Source of the DNA: Streptomyces sp. HUAS 15-9
Lineage (GTDB): Bacteria; Actinomycetota; Actinomycetes; Streptomycetales; Streptomycetaceae
Length of the DNA stretch: 64,000 bases
Direction: 5' to 3'
Assembly (NCBI RefSeq): GCF_025642155.1
Contig: NZ_CP106798.1
Coordinates: 7,502,001 to 7,566,000, forward strand
The notes under the pieces are model-generated. The model searched no databases. It saw only the letters and a program-made list of their open reading frames with translations, and had not been told where the DNA came from. The position numbers and the translations under genes were made by a program. Of this stretch, positions 43,001 to 49,803 are shown in pieces. The number at the start of each line of letters is the position of its first letter. Position 1 is the stretch's first letter.

Positions 43001-43210
43001 CGCGTGTCCGACCCGAGGGAGCACGACAAGGCCGTGGCCCATGCGGAGGAGGCACTGCGGAGGCTGCGGGACCGCCTCGGCCCCGCAGCCGACAGATCCG
43101 ACGCCGGCGTGCGTGCGGTGGCCGGAGTGCTCGTGAGCATCCTGAGACGGCGCAACCCCGCGGACCCCAGGGCGGACGCCCTGGGGCAACGCCACGGCCT
43201 GGCCGGCTGA
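40001..43210 (+). CDS. Caspase-family protease fused to a STAND ATPase and TPR-like repeats
   Basis: 1069 residues. Residues ~5-250 are a caspase (C14) domain with catalytic His90 in YFAGHGA and Cys139 in ILDCCWSG. Residues ~300-650 form a STAND-type NTPase: FHGREAELVHF, P-loop GGGQGKT (~335), and Walker B VVVDYAD. The rest is helical TPR-like repeats (YSRAGQSYEALREAGRAVDAW, ALSVLCAAYGGVGDIPKAREAG). Start GTG 40001 overlaps the EACC1 stop. The architecture is that of an intracellular sensor (TPR), switch (STAND) and suicide protease, expected to fire on an invasion or stress cue. Confidence 0.88.
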   Translation: MIHHPDPAKSRAVLIGVTRYADPDCWQPLPAVATNLADLRAVLTDPDLWGLPPEHCDVIEDPEDPSDVLVPVLSAANNAEDTVVVYFAGHGAIHKSRLVLPTVSSTGDTLSARKIEFAEISEFVTERMARHAVIILDCCWSGMAIAMSDVESVMDREIEPSSAYILTSSARDSVSIAVPGEKHTVFTGELLKTLRDGVPSPDRALTLRAVTTAVVRGLRERRMPRPQYSQAGRGDHLALVRNRQWRPPPDPGPDSAGAADTATPDAVSVPGSSCVLRRYPEQFDPVEPDGARITPSLLLRADRAVVPFHGREAELVHFAIWREGGGARLGVLYAGGGQGKTRFARHLAEEWAKEGWQAWHAVRRPKQVSVLREATGVRWRSGGAGTLVVVDYADRWPTEELSALLEFVASSGSGPLRVLLLARMTGHWWTALTSRLPSVIALHNAVALTSHTPDPSHRPAEFQTAREGYAQALGIPIDRVRPKPVDRQPDWTLRDFSLVLTVHMAALVDVLAQLSGTPAPVDPVAVSADLLARERAQWEDVLGHRDFRGLTLDQVRRAVFVATVTGGLPVRQARKALRRAGIRGDEVIDPLLNLHRQCYPPLDGAQSAVLEPLYPDRLGEDFLALTIPGHSADYPAQMEAQELAERLLLPSDSEVDGPPWTPYAMTMLAETSRRWSHVASAVLHPLLRDHPKLAVRAGGTFLATFAETTEHTDLLVRIRAELPRHRGADLAVGVAAIDRRLAPYDADRATTGVDLARSADERVRSYSRAGQSYEALREAGRAVDAWRVLAEHHPAAYRAALASALATLGSLELGDGQTEKSWESVDEALLLVERTEEPALKPTERSRILVNIASVLHQAGDDERRASAVRLAEEAVKTFRAAGPGSDRRHEAGLADALSVLCAAYGGVGDIPKAREAGDEALAILGQLHAGGTSGFEELSEVLDLLGRLAADAGDLPTALRRGRAAVRTRALLAAENPAFEERLAQSLCNLAGYHSDLARRVSDPREHDKAVAHAEEALRRLRDRLGPAADRSDAGVRAVAGVLVSILRRRNPADPRADALGQRHGLAG

Positions 43211-43215
43211 CGGCC

Positions 43216-44793
43216 TCAGCCGACCCGCGAACCGGGCGAACCGGCTGAGCCGACGGGGCCCGCGTCCCAGAAGCGGTCCTCCTCCGCGGCGGCCGCGTAC
43301 CCGAAGTCCCACAGGCACACCAGGCTGCGGTCCTCCACCGCCGCCTCCACCTTCGCGACGACACTGGACAGGAACCACGGCAGCGTCGGCTGCCCCGCGG
43401 ACCACAGATCGGCGAACTGCCGTCCCGTGTCCTCCCGCAGCAGCAGATCGGCCATCGGACGGGTGCACACCACCAGCAGCTCCCGGGGCAGGGTCTCCAC
43501 CAGGGCACAGTTCACCGCGGTGTTGTCCGGCAGCGGGCCGGCCGTCGCGCCCGCGGCTCCCGCCGCGGCGAACACCTGTTCCCAGCGCCCCTTGCGCAGC
43601 CGCAGCACGGACCCGTCGCCGACGCCGAACACGAGATGTGTCCGGGACTTCCCGTCGTCCAGCGGGGTCAGCACGGCCGTCACCCCGGTCGCGGTCGCCC
43701 GCTCCGCGGGCGATCCGTCCAGGGCGAGCCACCCGCGCTGCTTGCCCTCCACCTCGACGGCCCGGCCGACACTGCGCAGGGCGAGCCGCAGTACCGCCTG
43801 CGCCTCCGGCGGAACGGGATCGGTCGCCGGGCCGTCCAGCGCCGCGGCCAGGACGTCCGCGCCCCGCACCACCTGCGTCTCCAGCGCCCGGCACACATGC
43901 GCCGCCGCGGACTGCGACCACGCGCCGTCCGGTGCTCCGGCCGCAACCGTACTCAGCAGATGGCGCCGGCCCCGCGCCGTGGGCATCCGCAGCAGTACGG
44001 CGTCGCGGCGGTGCTGCTGCTCCCGTCGGTGCCGGTCTCCGCACGTCGACACCGCGCGGACCACCACCGCGCCCAGATCGGCACCGTCGACGACGCTGTC
44101 GGCCACCGCGTCGGCACTCAGCGAGGGGTGCTGGGGCATCACGGGCAACAGGTCGCGGTGGCTCGACAGCGGCTGTGCGGAGGCGCCGCCGGGATCGATC
44201 AGACTGCGGATGCGGTCGAGCTGTGCCCGCATGCCCGGATGGCTCATCTGGGCGCTGTCGCGCGGCAGCGCGCGCTCTTCCGCCAGCTTCCGCCGGGACG
44301 CCTCCTCGCCCGCCATTCGCTGCGCCTCGTCACGCTGCGACCGGATCTCGGACACCTGATCGGACAGCCGCTTGTGGTCCTTGCGGAGGCGTTCTTGTTT
44401 TACCGTCAGTTTGCGGTGCCGCTCGGCGAGTTCATCCCGTGCGACCGCCAAGCGGTCGCGTTCAGTGGCAAGTCGGTCCCGCTCCGCCAGGAGTCCGTCG
44501 CGACCACTGCCGAGATCGTCCCGTTCCGTCAGTGCCTCGGCCAACGAGTTCTCGAGCAGCGCCACCCTCGTCCGCGCAGTGTCCCGCTCCCGGACCGCGT
44601 CCTCGGCTTCGGCCCGGGCGCGCCGGAGCTCCTGGGCGATGTCCGCCGGCGGCAGCGCCGCCTCCAGGCCGGCGATCTCGTCCCGCAGCTGCCGGCGTTC
44701 CCGGCCGAAGACGTGGCGCAGCCGCCAGAGCAGGGCCAGGGCGCCCGCGAGGAGCGCGCCGAGGGCGGTGAGCAGGGCATTCACAACCGTCAT
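43216..44793 (-). CDS. Membrane-anchored coiled-coil protein with PP2C-like phosphatase domain
   Basis: 525 residues from ATG 44793 (GGGAGG 6-8 bases upstream). One N-terminal membrane segment (LLTALGALLAGALALLWRL), a long coiled coil (about 30-190; repeated ERDRLA, LRKDHKRL), and then a domain resembling PP2C phosphatases (about 240-525): ADLGAVVVRAVSTCGDRHR...QHRRDA at its start and LVFGVGDGSVLRLR in the position of the DG motif. Several metal ligands cannot be verified by eye, so activity is uncertain. It is the last gene of the four-gene operon; it may dock that complex at the membrane and dephosphorylate a partner. Confidence 0.65.
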   Translation of the reverse strand: MTVVNALLTALGALLAGALALLWRLRHVFGRERRQLRDEIAGLEAALPPADIAQELRRARAEAEDAVRERDTARTRVALLENSLAEALTERDDLGSGRDGLLAERDRLATERDRLAVARDELAERHRKLTVKQERLRKDHKRLSDQVSEIRSQRDEAQRMAGEEASRRKLAEERALPRDSAQMSHPGMRAQLDRIRSLIDPGGASAQPLSSHRDLLPVMPQHPSLSADAVADSVVDGADLGAVVVRAVSTCGDRHRREQQHRRDAVLLRMPTARGRRHLLSTVAAGAPDGAWSQSAAAHVCRALETQVVRGADVLAAALDGPATDPVPPEAQAVLRLALRSVGRAVEVEGKQRGWLALDGSPAERATATGVTAVLTPLDDGKSRTHLVFGVGDGSVLRLRKGRWEQVFAAAGAAGATAGPLPDNTAVNCALVETLPRELLVVCTRPMADLLLREDTGRQFADLWSAGQPTLPWFLSSVVAKVEAAVEDRSLVCLWDFGYAAAAEEDRFWDAGPVGSAGSPGSRVG

Positions 44794-44839
44794 CTCGTCC
44801 TCCCGGACAGCCTCGTCATCTCGTCCTCCCGGACAGGCT
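44788..44839. repeat. 26-bp tandem duplication spanning a stop, ribosome site and start codon
   Basis: The units at 44788-44813 and 44814-44839 agree at 25 of 26 bases. Each carries GGGAGGACGAGATGACG on the minus strand. The distal copy provides the stop of the upstream gene (…SLSGRTR); the proximal copy the real start of the phosphatase-like gene. The distal ATG gives only a 9-codon reading frame ending in TGA at the proximal ATG. Confidence 0.9.
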
Positions 44840-46381
44840 CGGCTGCTGGACGACGACCACACCGAGGCCCTTCTCCTGGGAGCCGGTGGGGCGTACCAGG
44901 GCGTGCAGCACCCACTGGACCAGTGGGGCCGAGGGCTGCGCGGGCCCCGGGAAGTTCTCCCCGACGGTGAACCGCGACACCTGGTCACGATCGATGAACT
45001 TCATGTTCTGGTGCGGGAAGAACTCGTAGCCGGCGCGCGGTGCGGAGCCGGCCAGGTCCGCCCAGGGCGCGATGCGCCACTGCCACCACCAGCTGTCCAG
45101 CGCGGCGACGGTGGGCCGCAGCACGGAACCGACCAGAGCGTCGAGGTCGTACTCCGCGCGGAACGTGCCGTCCGTCATGAGCCTGCGCAGTCGCTCCTCC
45201 AGCAGCGTGGTGAAGTAGTCCTGGTCGACGGGCCCGGCGACCTTGCCCTTCCAGCACAGCACCAGAGCGGAGTCGAGCGCGGTCAGCCGCAGGATCTGCC
45301 CGGCCCGCACCGCCCACACCCGCCACCGTTCGTGCCGCGGGTCCGGCTCGCCCGCCCGAGCCGCGGCGGCCAGGGCGGGCGGCAGGGAAGCCGGCAACTC
45401 CCCTTCCGTGTCGGGCCGGACGGCCAGTCGCTCCTCCGTGCAGTGACCCGGCAGGGCCGGAATGATGACGCTCGGGTCCCCGGGAGCCCTGGCCGTGCTC
45501 CATTCGGACGTGAACCGGATGTCGTCCTCGGCCGCCGAGCGAGCCGTCTGCCAGAGGTCGTCGCGCCATCGGTCCATCTGCTCGGCCGGAAGATGCAGCA
45601 GGGCCATGTGCGCGGCGCACCAGATCTCCTGGATCGTCGTCGGCTCCGCGACACCTGCCCAGCCCTTCGGCCTCAGCTGCGGGATCGGCGCGTCCAGCCA
45701 CGGCTTGGCGTCCGGGTCCTTGTACAGGCTCTCGAACCGTTCGGCCAACGCCCCCCGCAGCCGCTCCGTATGGTCCACCGGCAGCGGCGGATAGGTGGGC
45801 TTGGGCGGCGCGGCGGGTTGCCCGGCCGTGCTCGCCGCCCGCGGGGCGGGGCCGTCCTCCTGCGGCGGGAGGCCGGCGTCCTGCCCCATGGGATCGGGTC
45901 CGTCGGACCGGGCCGATCCGGTGCGGGCGGGGAGAACCGGTGAAGGCAGGGGGTCCGTGTCCGACCCGTCCGCATCGGCGTCAGTTGCCGGGACGGCCTC
46001 GGCCGTGTCGCCCGCCCCGTGCCGCACGGTGGGTTCGGCCGGGGAGTTCGGTGCCGACGTGGTCCGTCGGGCGGCCGGCTGTGTTCCGCGGCCCAGCCGG
46101 TGGGCGAGCAGTCCTACGGCGCTCAGCGCGTCGTAGGCCAGCACCTGGGCGCGCTCGGGGTCGGCGCTGAGCCGTTCGTCGTGCAGGTGCGCCGCCATCC
46201 GCGCGCAACAGGCGCGCAGGCCGTCGATGAGCACGTCCCGGCTCGCGGACGGCAGGTCCGCCAGCTCGGTGACGGCGGCCGAGAAGGACCCGAGGAGGTC
46301 GCCGACGTCCGCCGGGACGGCCGGGGCCGTGCTCCGTCGCCGGACCGGAGGCGCCGCGGCGAGTGCTCCGGTGTCGTCCAT
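44816..46381 (-). CDS. Unknown protein of the GTPase/Hsp70-like operon
   Basis: 521 residues from ATG 46381, which overlaps the stop of the upstream gene (TGATG). The N-terminal 90 residues form a helical segment (VGDLLGSFSAAVTELADLP); then comes a disordered Pro/Ala/Asp-rich linker (about 95-190); and then a folded C-terminal part rich in Trp and Arg (PLPVDHTERLRGALAERF, EIWCAAHMALLHLP, YEFFPHQNMKFIDRDQVSRF, LGVVVVQQPSLSGRTR). No catalytic motif or membrane segment is recognised. Its fixed place between the ATPase and phosphatase genes suggests an adaptor or scaffold. Comparison with SrfA of the Salmonella srfABC operon would be worth making but cannot be judged by eye. Confidence 0.6.
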   Translation of the reverse strand: MDDTGALAAAPPVRRRSTAPAVPADVGDLLGSFSAAVTELADLPSASRDVLIDGLRACCARMAAHLHDERLSADPERAQVLAYDALSAVGLLAHRLGRGTQPAARRTTSAPNSPAEPTVRHGAGDTAEAVPATDADADGSDTDPLPSPVLPARTGSARSDGPDPMGQDAGLPPQEDGPAPRAASTAGQPAAPPKPTYPPLPVDHTERLRGALAERFESLYKDPDAKPWLDAPIPQLRPKGWAGVAEPTTIQEIWCAAHMALLHLPAEQMDRWRDDLWQTARSAAEDDIRFTSEWSTARAPGDPSVIIPALPGHCTEERLAVRPDTEGELPASLPPALAAAARAGEPDPRHERWRVWAVRAGQILRLTALDSALVLCWKGKVAGPVDQDYFTTLLEERLRRLMTDGTFRAEYDLDALVGSVLRPTVAALDSWWWQWRIAPWADLAGSAPRAGYEFFPHQNMKFIDRDQVSRFTVGENFPGPAQPSAPLVQWVLHALVRPTGSQEKGLGVVVVQQPSLSGRTR

Positions 46382-49300
46382 CAGTGCTCTCCCGTCAGGG
46401 GATTCCAGAGGTCGTTGAAGTCGGGGCGGCCCTCGTCCATACGGCGCCGGTAGACCCGCCCGGGGAACCGCTCCACCTCCGGCAGGTGCCTCGTCTCGGC
46501 GAAGGGCACCGCGCCACGGAACACACGGAGGTGCCCGCGGGCGTCGAGCGTCGCCATGTGGAGGCGCTGCGGGCCGTTGGAGGCGGCGTCCAGGACCGCC
46601 AGGCTCTCCAGCTTCCGCGTGTTGCCGCTGCCGTCGTCGAGGTGGAACTCGTACTGCCGGCCGATGGGCGGCACCGGTATCACGGCCCTGCGGCCGGGGA
46701 CGGTGCGCTGGGTGCCGTCGCGGTCCGGGTGGAAGACGTCCGGGAAGTACTCCTCCTCGGAGGATCCGGCGGCGGGCCGGGGGAAGACCTCGACGAGCGC
46801 GCCGCCGGCGTCCGGGACGCACAGGCGTCCGGGCAGGCGGCAGCGGCTGACCTCGGGGTCGAAGTGGGCGTCGGGGATGAGGCCCGCGAGCGGGAGGTGG
46901 TGGCTCTCGGAGTCGACGTAGTAGTGGGGGGTGCCGGCGCAGATCAGGATCTGGGGCACGAGTTGCTGGTCCACCTCGATCAGGTACTTGGCCCGACGGC
47001 CGCTCCAGACCGGTGCCGACAGGTCCAGCCGGTCCCGGGCCGCGGCCAGCGCGAGGTCGAAGCTGCCCCACTGGATGGACCGGGAGACGGAGGTGAAGCG
47101 GTGCAGTTCGAGCAGCTCGGGCAGTTCGTTCCACCGGCGCGAGCGGATGCCGCGGGTGCCGACCTCGTCCAGTTCGACGAAGGGTTCTCCGGCCCGTAGC
47201 AGGACGAACCGGTTCCCCGCCTGGCCGAGCGGTCCGAGGTCGCAGGGCAGGCTGGCGAACAGACCGTGGGTGACGATGTCCAGTTCGCTCATGTTCTGCC
47301 GCTTTGCCGCGCCGACCACGCCCGCGCGCTTGCTGATGGCATGGGCCCAGGCCGCGCCCAGGGAAGTGGCCTGTTTGGCCGCGAACCCGGTCTCGATGGC
47401 CAGCGCGGTGGGGTTCCAGCCGAACTTGCGCCGTGAGCCCGCGTCCGCCCGGGTCAGCACGTCCGCGATCGTCTCCTGGACCATGGGCATGCTGCTCGTC
47501 CGGCCGGAGATGACGACCTGATCGAGCACGGGCGGGAACGCCGCGACCCGGCCTGTCTCGGTGGCCCCGGCGTCGACGTCCCACTCGCGTTCGAAGGTGC
47601 TGCGCACCAGATCGGCGCCCATCTCGGCGGCCCGTTCCAGCACCGGTCGCATCAGTCGCCGGAACTGCCCGGGGTCCAGCGGCAGATCACCGGTGGGATT
47701 GCTCAGCGGCACGTCCGCGCTCTGCACGATTTCGTGCACATCGTCCTTCCGCAGCACCGGGGGTTCGGCGGGATCGGCCGCCCCCATCAGGCACTTGGTC
47801 CGCTCGGCCAGCTGCCACAGCGCGTGGAACCGGTCCCGGGCGAGCTGGGGCTGCAGGGTCGAGGCGTCGTAGCGTGTCGGGATGCAGCGGTCGAGCACCT
47901 CCTTGATGTCCGCGCCCACCACCGATTCCAGTTGCCGCCCGGCCTGTTCGGCGACCTGGGCCGCCAGCGACCGGCGGTTCGGCGGGGTGCCGCCCGGGGG
48001 TTCCCACAGGGTGTCGACGAGCACGGCCTTGAGCCAGTAGAAGACCTGGAGCGTGAGCAGGTCGCCGCCGAGCTGCTCATGCCCCGTGGAGCCGAGCAGC
48101 AGGGGCTCCAGCCGGTAACGCCGGCCCAGGAACGCCGGGTCGCCGCCGGGCCGTTCCGGTGTGACGTCGGTGAGGACCAGCCTGAGCAGGGCGATGTCCG
48201 TGGTGCCGCCGCCGATGTCGATGACCAGCATGGTGCGGTGCCAGGTCGCGGGCAGCACCGGAACCCGGCGCTCGCGCGCGGCCTCGTCGTCCGGCCCCGC
48301 CGCGGACCGCGCGGGCAGCACCCGTACGACGCGGCGGGACCGGGCGCGCAGTGCCTCCAGGCCCAGGTTGAGATTGCCCGACAGCTCGCGCATGACGAAG
48401 AACAGACCGGCGGCGAGCCCTTCGTCGTAGTCCATCACCACGACCTGGGCGTTCAACGCCTTCTTCACCAGCGTCAGCAGCCGGTCCTTGACCTCCGGCA
48501 GGGCGGTGGTCGGATAGGTGACGACGACGGTCTGCACGGTACTGCTGTCGGTGGCCGAGTCCCTGGTCAACTCCTCTGCCGCGCTGACCAGTTGGAGGTA
48601 CATGTGCTGGGTGAGATGGATCGCGCTGAGGTCCGAGCCGGGGACGTCGCCGGGCCGCAGCCGCATGACCTGACGTTTGAGCCCGGTGATCGCGGCGGGC
48701 GCGTCGACGAGCTGGAACCGGCGCCGCTCGGGGGCCCCGGCCGGGCCGTCGGAGTCGTCCTCCAGCAGGGCGCTGGCCGGCGCGTAGGTGAGTTCGGCGT
48801 TCTTCCCCTGGAACTGGACCGGACGCAGTGAGTGCATCCGCAGCGGTGGCGTGTCGGTGACCCGGGAGTAGCCGCGGTGCAGCCGGGGGACCAGCCACTC
48901 GCGCAGTCCCGCGTCCCCGTGCTGGCGGATCTGCTCCACCGCCAGGAGGAGGGCGTCCACCGCGTCCGGGTTCTCCTCGCGCATCAGGTCCAGGGCCTCG
49001 CGTCCGCCGACGGTCTCCCCGGAGCCCAGGCGCACCTGAGAGGCCAGCAGGTTCTCGACGGCGGCCCGGTACGGGGCGGGCCAGTCGGGCCGCGGGTCGA
49101 GCAGCTCGCCGAGCATCGTGCCCAGTGCCTTGCCCTGGGCGGGGTCGACCGGGAACTGGGTGACCTTGGCGGCGCTCTGCAGCGTGACGGTGGAGGCGGT
49201 GGTGCCGAAGTCGACCACCACGAACTCCTGGAAGTGCCGGTCGGACGGTTTGCGCAGGGTCAGGAACTCCGGGAGCGACGACTCCTCCTGCCCGGCCGTG

Positions 49301-49803
49301 GCCTCCGGTTCCTCCTGCGGCGGCCGGAACTCCAGCAGCACGGTGCCCTGGACGATGTCGCGGCCCGCCTTGCTCTGGTAGTCCAGCTCCCAGGTCACGT
49401 CGACGCGCACCGGGAGACCGTTCGCCCATGCCTCGTCCGGCCGCGCGGCGGACCCGGACAGCAGGAAGGAGGTGTCGAGGAAGGCGTCCCTGGACAGCAC
49501 CGTGTCGGCCAGCATGTGCTTGGTGGACGAGTGCGCGGGCAGCCAGGCCGTCCGCAGCGCCTGCTCGAGCCGGGGCGGCAGTACCGAACCGTCGCCCGGG
49601 CGCATCGAGAGCCTGCCGGGAAGCGTGGTGTTGAAGTACGGGTTGTCGTGGGCGGCGTCCAGCCGCAGCGTGACCATGGGCAGCGGATAGCGGCCGTCCT
49701 GGGCATGGAGGACGAACTCCCGGGAGCCTCGGGAGCGGACGTACGGCGACTTGGGGCCGTCCGTGGTGTCCGGCACGTCGAACGAGAGCACCAGCTCGGG
49801 CAT
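46381..49803 (-). CDS. Large Hsp70/actin-fold ATPase (SrfB-like)
   Basis: 1140 residues from ATG 49803 (GGAGGAAGG upstream; overlaps previous stop as TGATG). About 190 residues of beta-rich sequence precede an ASKHA ATPase: FVVVDFGTTAS (198-204) is phosphate loop 1, MLVIDIGGGTTDIALL (529-536) phosphate loop 2, and VVISGRTSSMPMVQETI the adenosine loop. A C-terminal extension of ~250 residues (KYLIEVDQQLVPQILICAG, FRGAVPFAETRHLPEVERFPG) is not found in DnaK. The size and partnership with a dynamin-like GTPase recall SrfB of Enterobacteriaceae srfABC; that link is inference. Confidence 0.75.
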   Translation of the reverse strand: MPELVLSFDVPDTTDGPKSPYVRSRGSREFVLHAQDGRYPLPMVTLRLDAAHDNPYFNTTLPGRLSMRPGDGSVLPPRLEQALRTAWLPAHSSTKHMLADTVLSRDAFLDTSFLLSGSAARPDEAWANGLPVRVDVTWELDYQSKAGRDIVQGTVLLEFRPPQEEPEATAGQEESSLPEFLTLRKPSDRHFQEFVVVDFGTTASTVTLQSAAKVTQFPVDPAQGKALGTMLGELLDPRPDWPAPYRAAVENLLASQVRLGSGETVGGREALDLMREENPDAVDALLLAVEQIRQHGDAGLREWLVPRLHRGYSRVTDTPPLRMHSLRPVQFQGKNAELTYAPASALLEDDSDGPAGAPERRRFQLVDAPAAITGLKRQVMRLRPGDVPGSDLSAIHLTQHMYLQLVSAAEELTRDSATDSSTVQTVVVTYPTTALPEVKDRLLTLVKKALNAQVVVMDYDEGLAAGLFFVMRELSGNLNLGLEALRARSRRVVRVLPARSAAGPDDEAARERRVPVLPATWHRTMLVIDIGGGTTDIALLRLVLTDVTPERPGGDPAFLGRRYRLEPLLLGSTGHEQLGGDLLTLQVFYWLKAVLVDTLWEPPGGTPPNRRSLAAQVAEQAGRQLESVVGADIKEVLDRCIPTRYDASTLQPQLARDRFHALWQLAERTKCLMGAADPAEPPVLRKDDVHEIVQSADVPLSNPTGDLPLDPGQFRRLMRPVLERAAEMGADLVRSTFEREWDVDAGATETGRVAAFPPVLDQVVISGRTSSMPMVQETIADVLTRADAGSRRKFGWNPTALAIETGFAAKQATSLGAAWAHAISKRAGVVGAAKRQNMSELDIVTHGLFASLPCDLGPLGQAGNRFVLLRAGEPFVELDEVGTRGIRSRRWNELPELLELHRFTSVSRSIQWGSFDLALAAARDRLDLSAPVWSGRRAKYLIEVDQQLVPQILICAGTPHYYVDSESHHLPLAGLIPDAHFDPEVSRCRLPGRLCVPDAGGALVEVFPRPAAGSSEEEYFPDVFHPDRDGTQRTVPGRRAVIPVPPIGRQYEFHLDDGSGNTRKLESLAVLDAASNGPQRLHMATLDARGHLRVFRGAVPFAETRHLPEVERFPGRVYRRRMDEGRPDFNDLWNPLTGEH

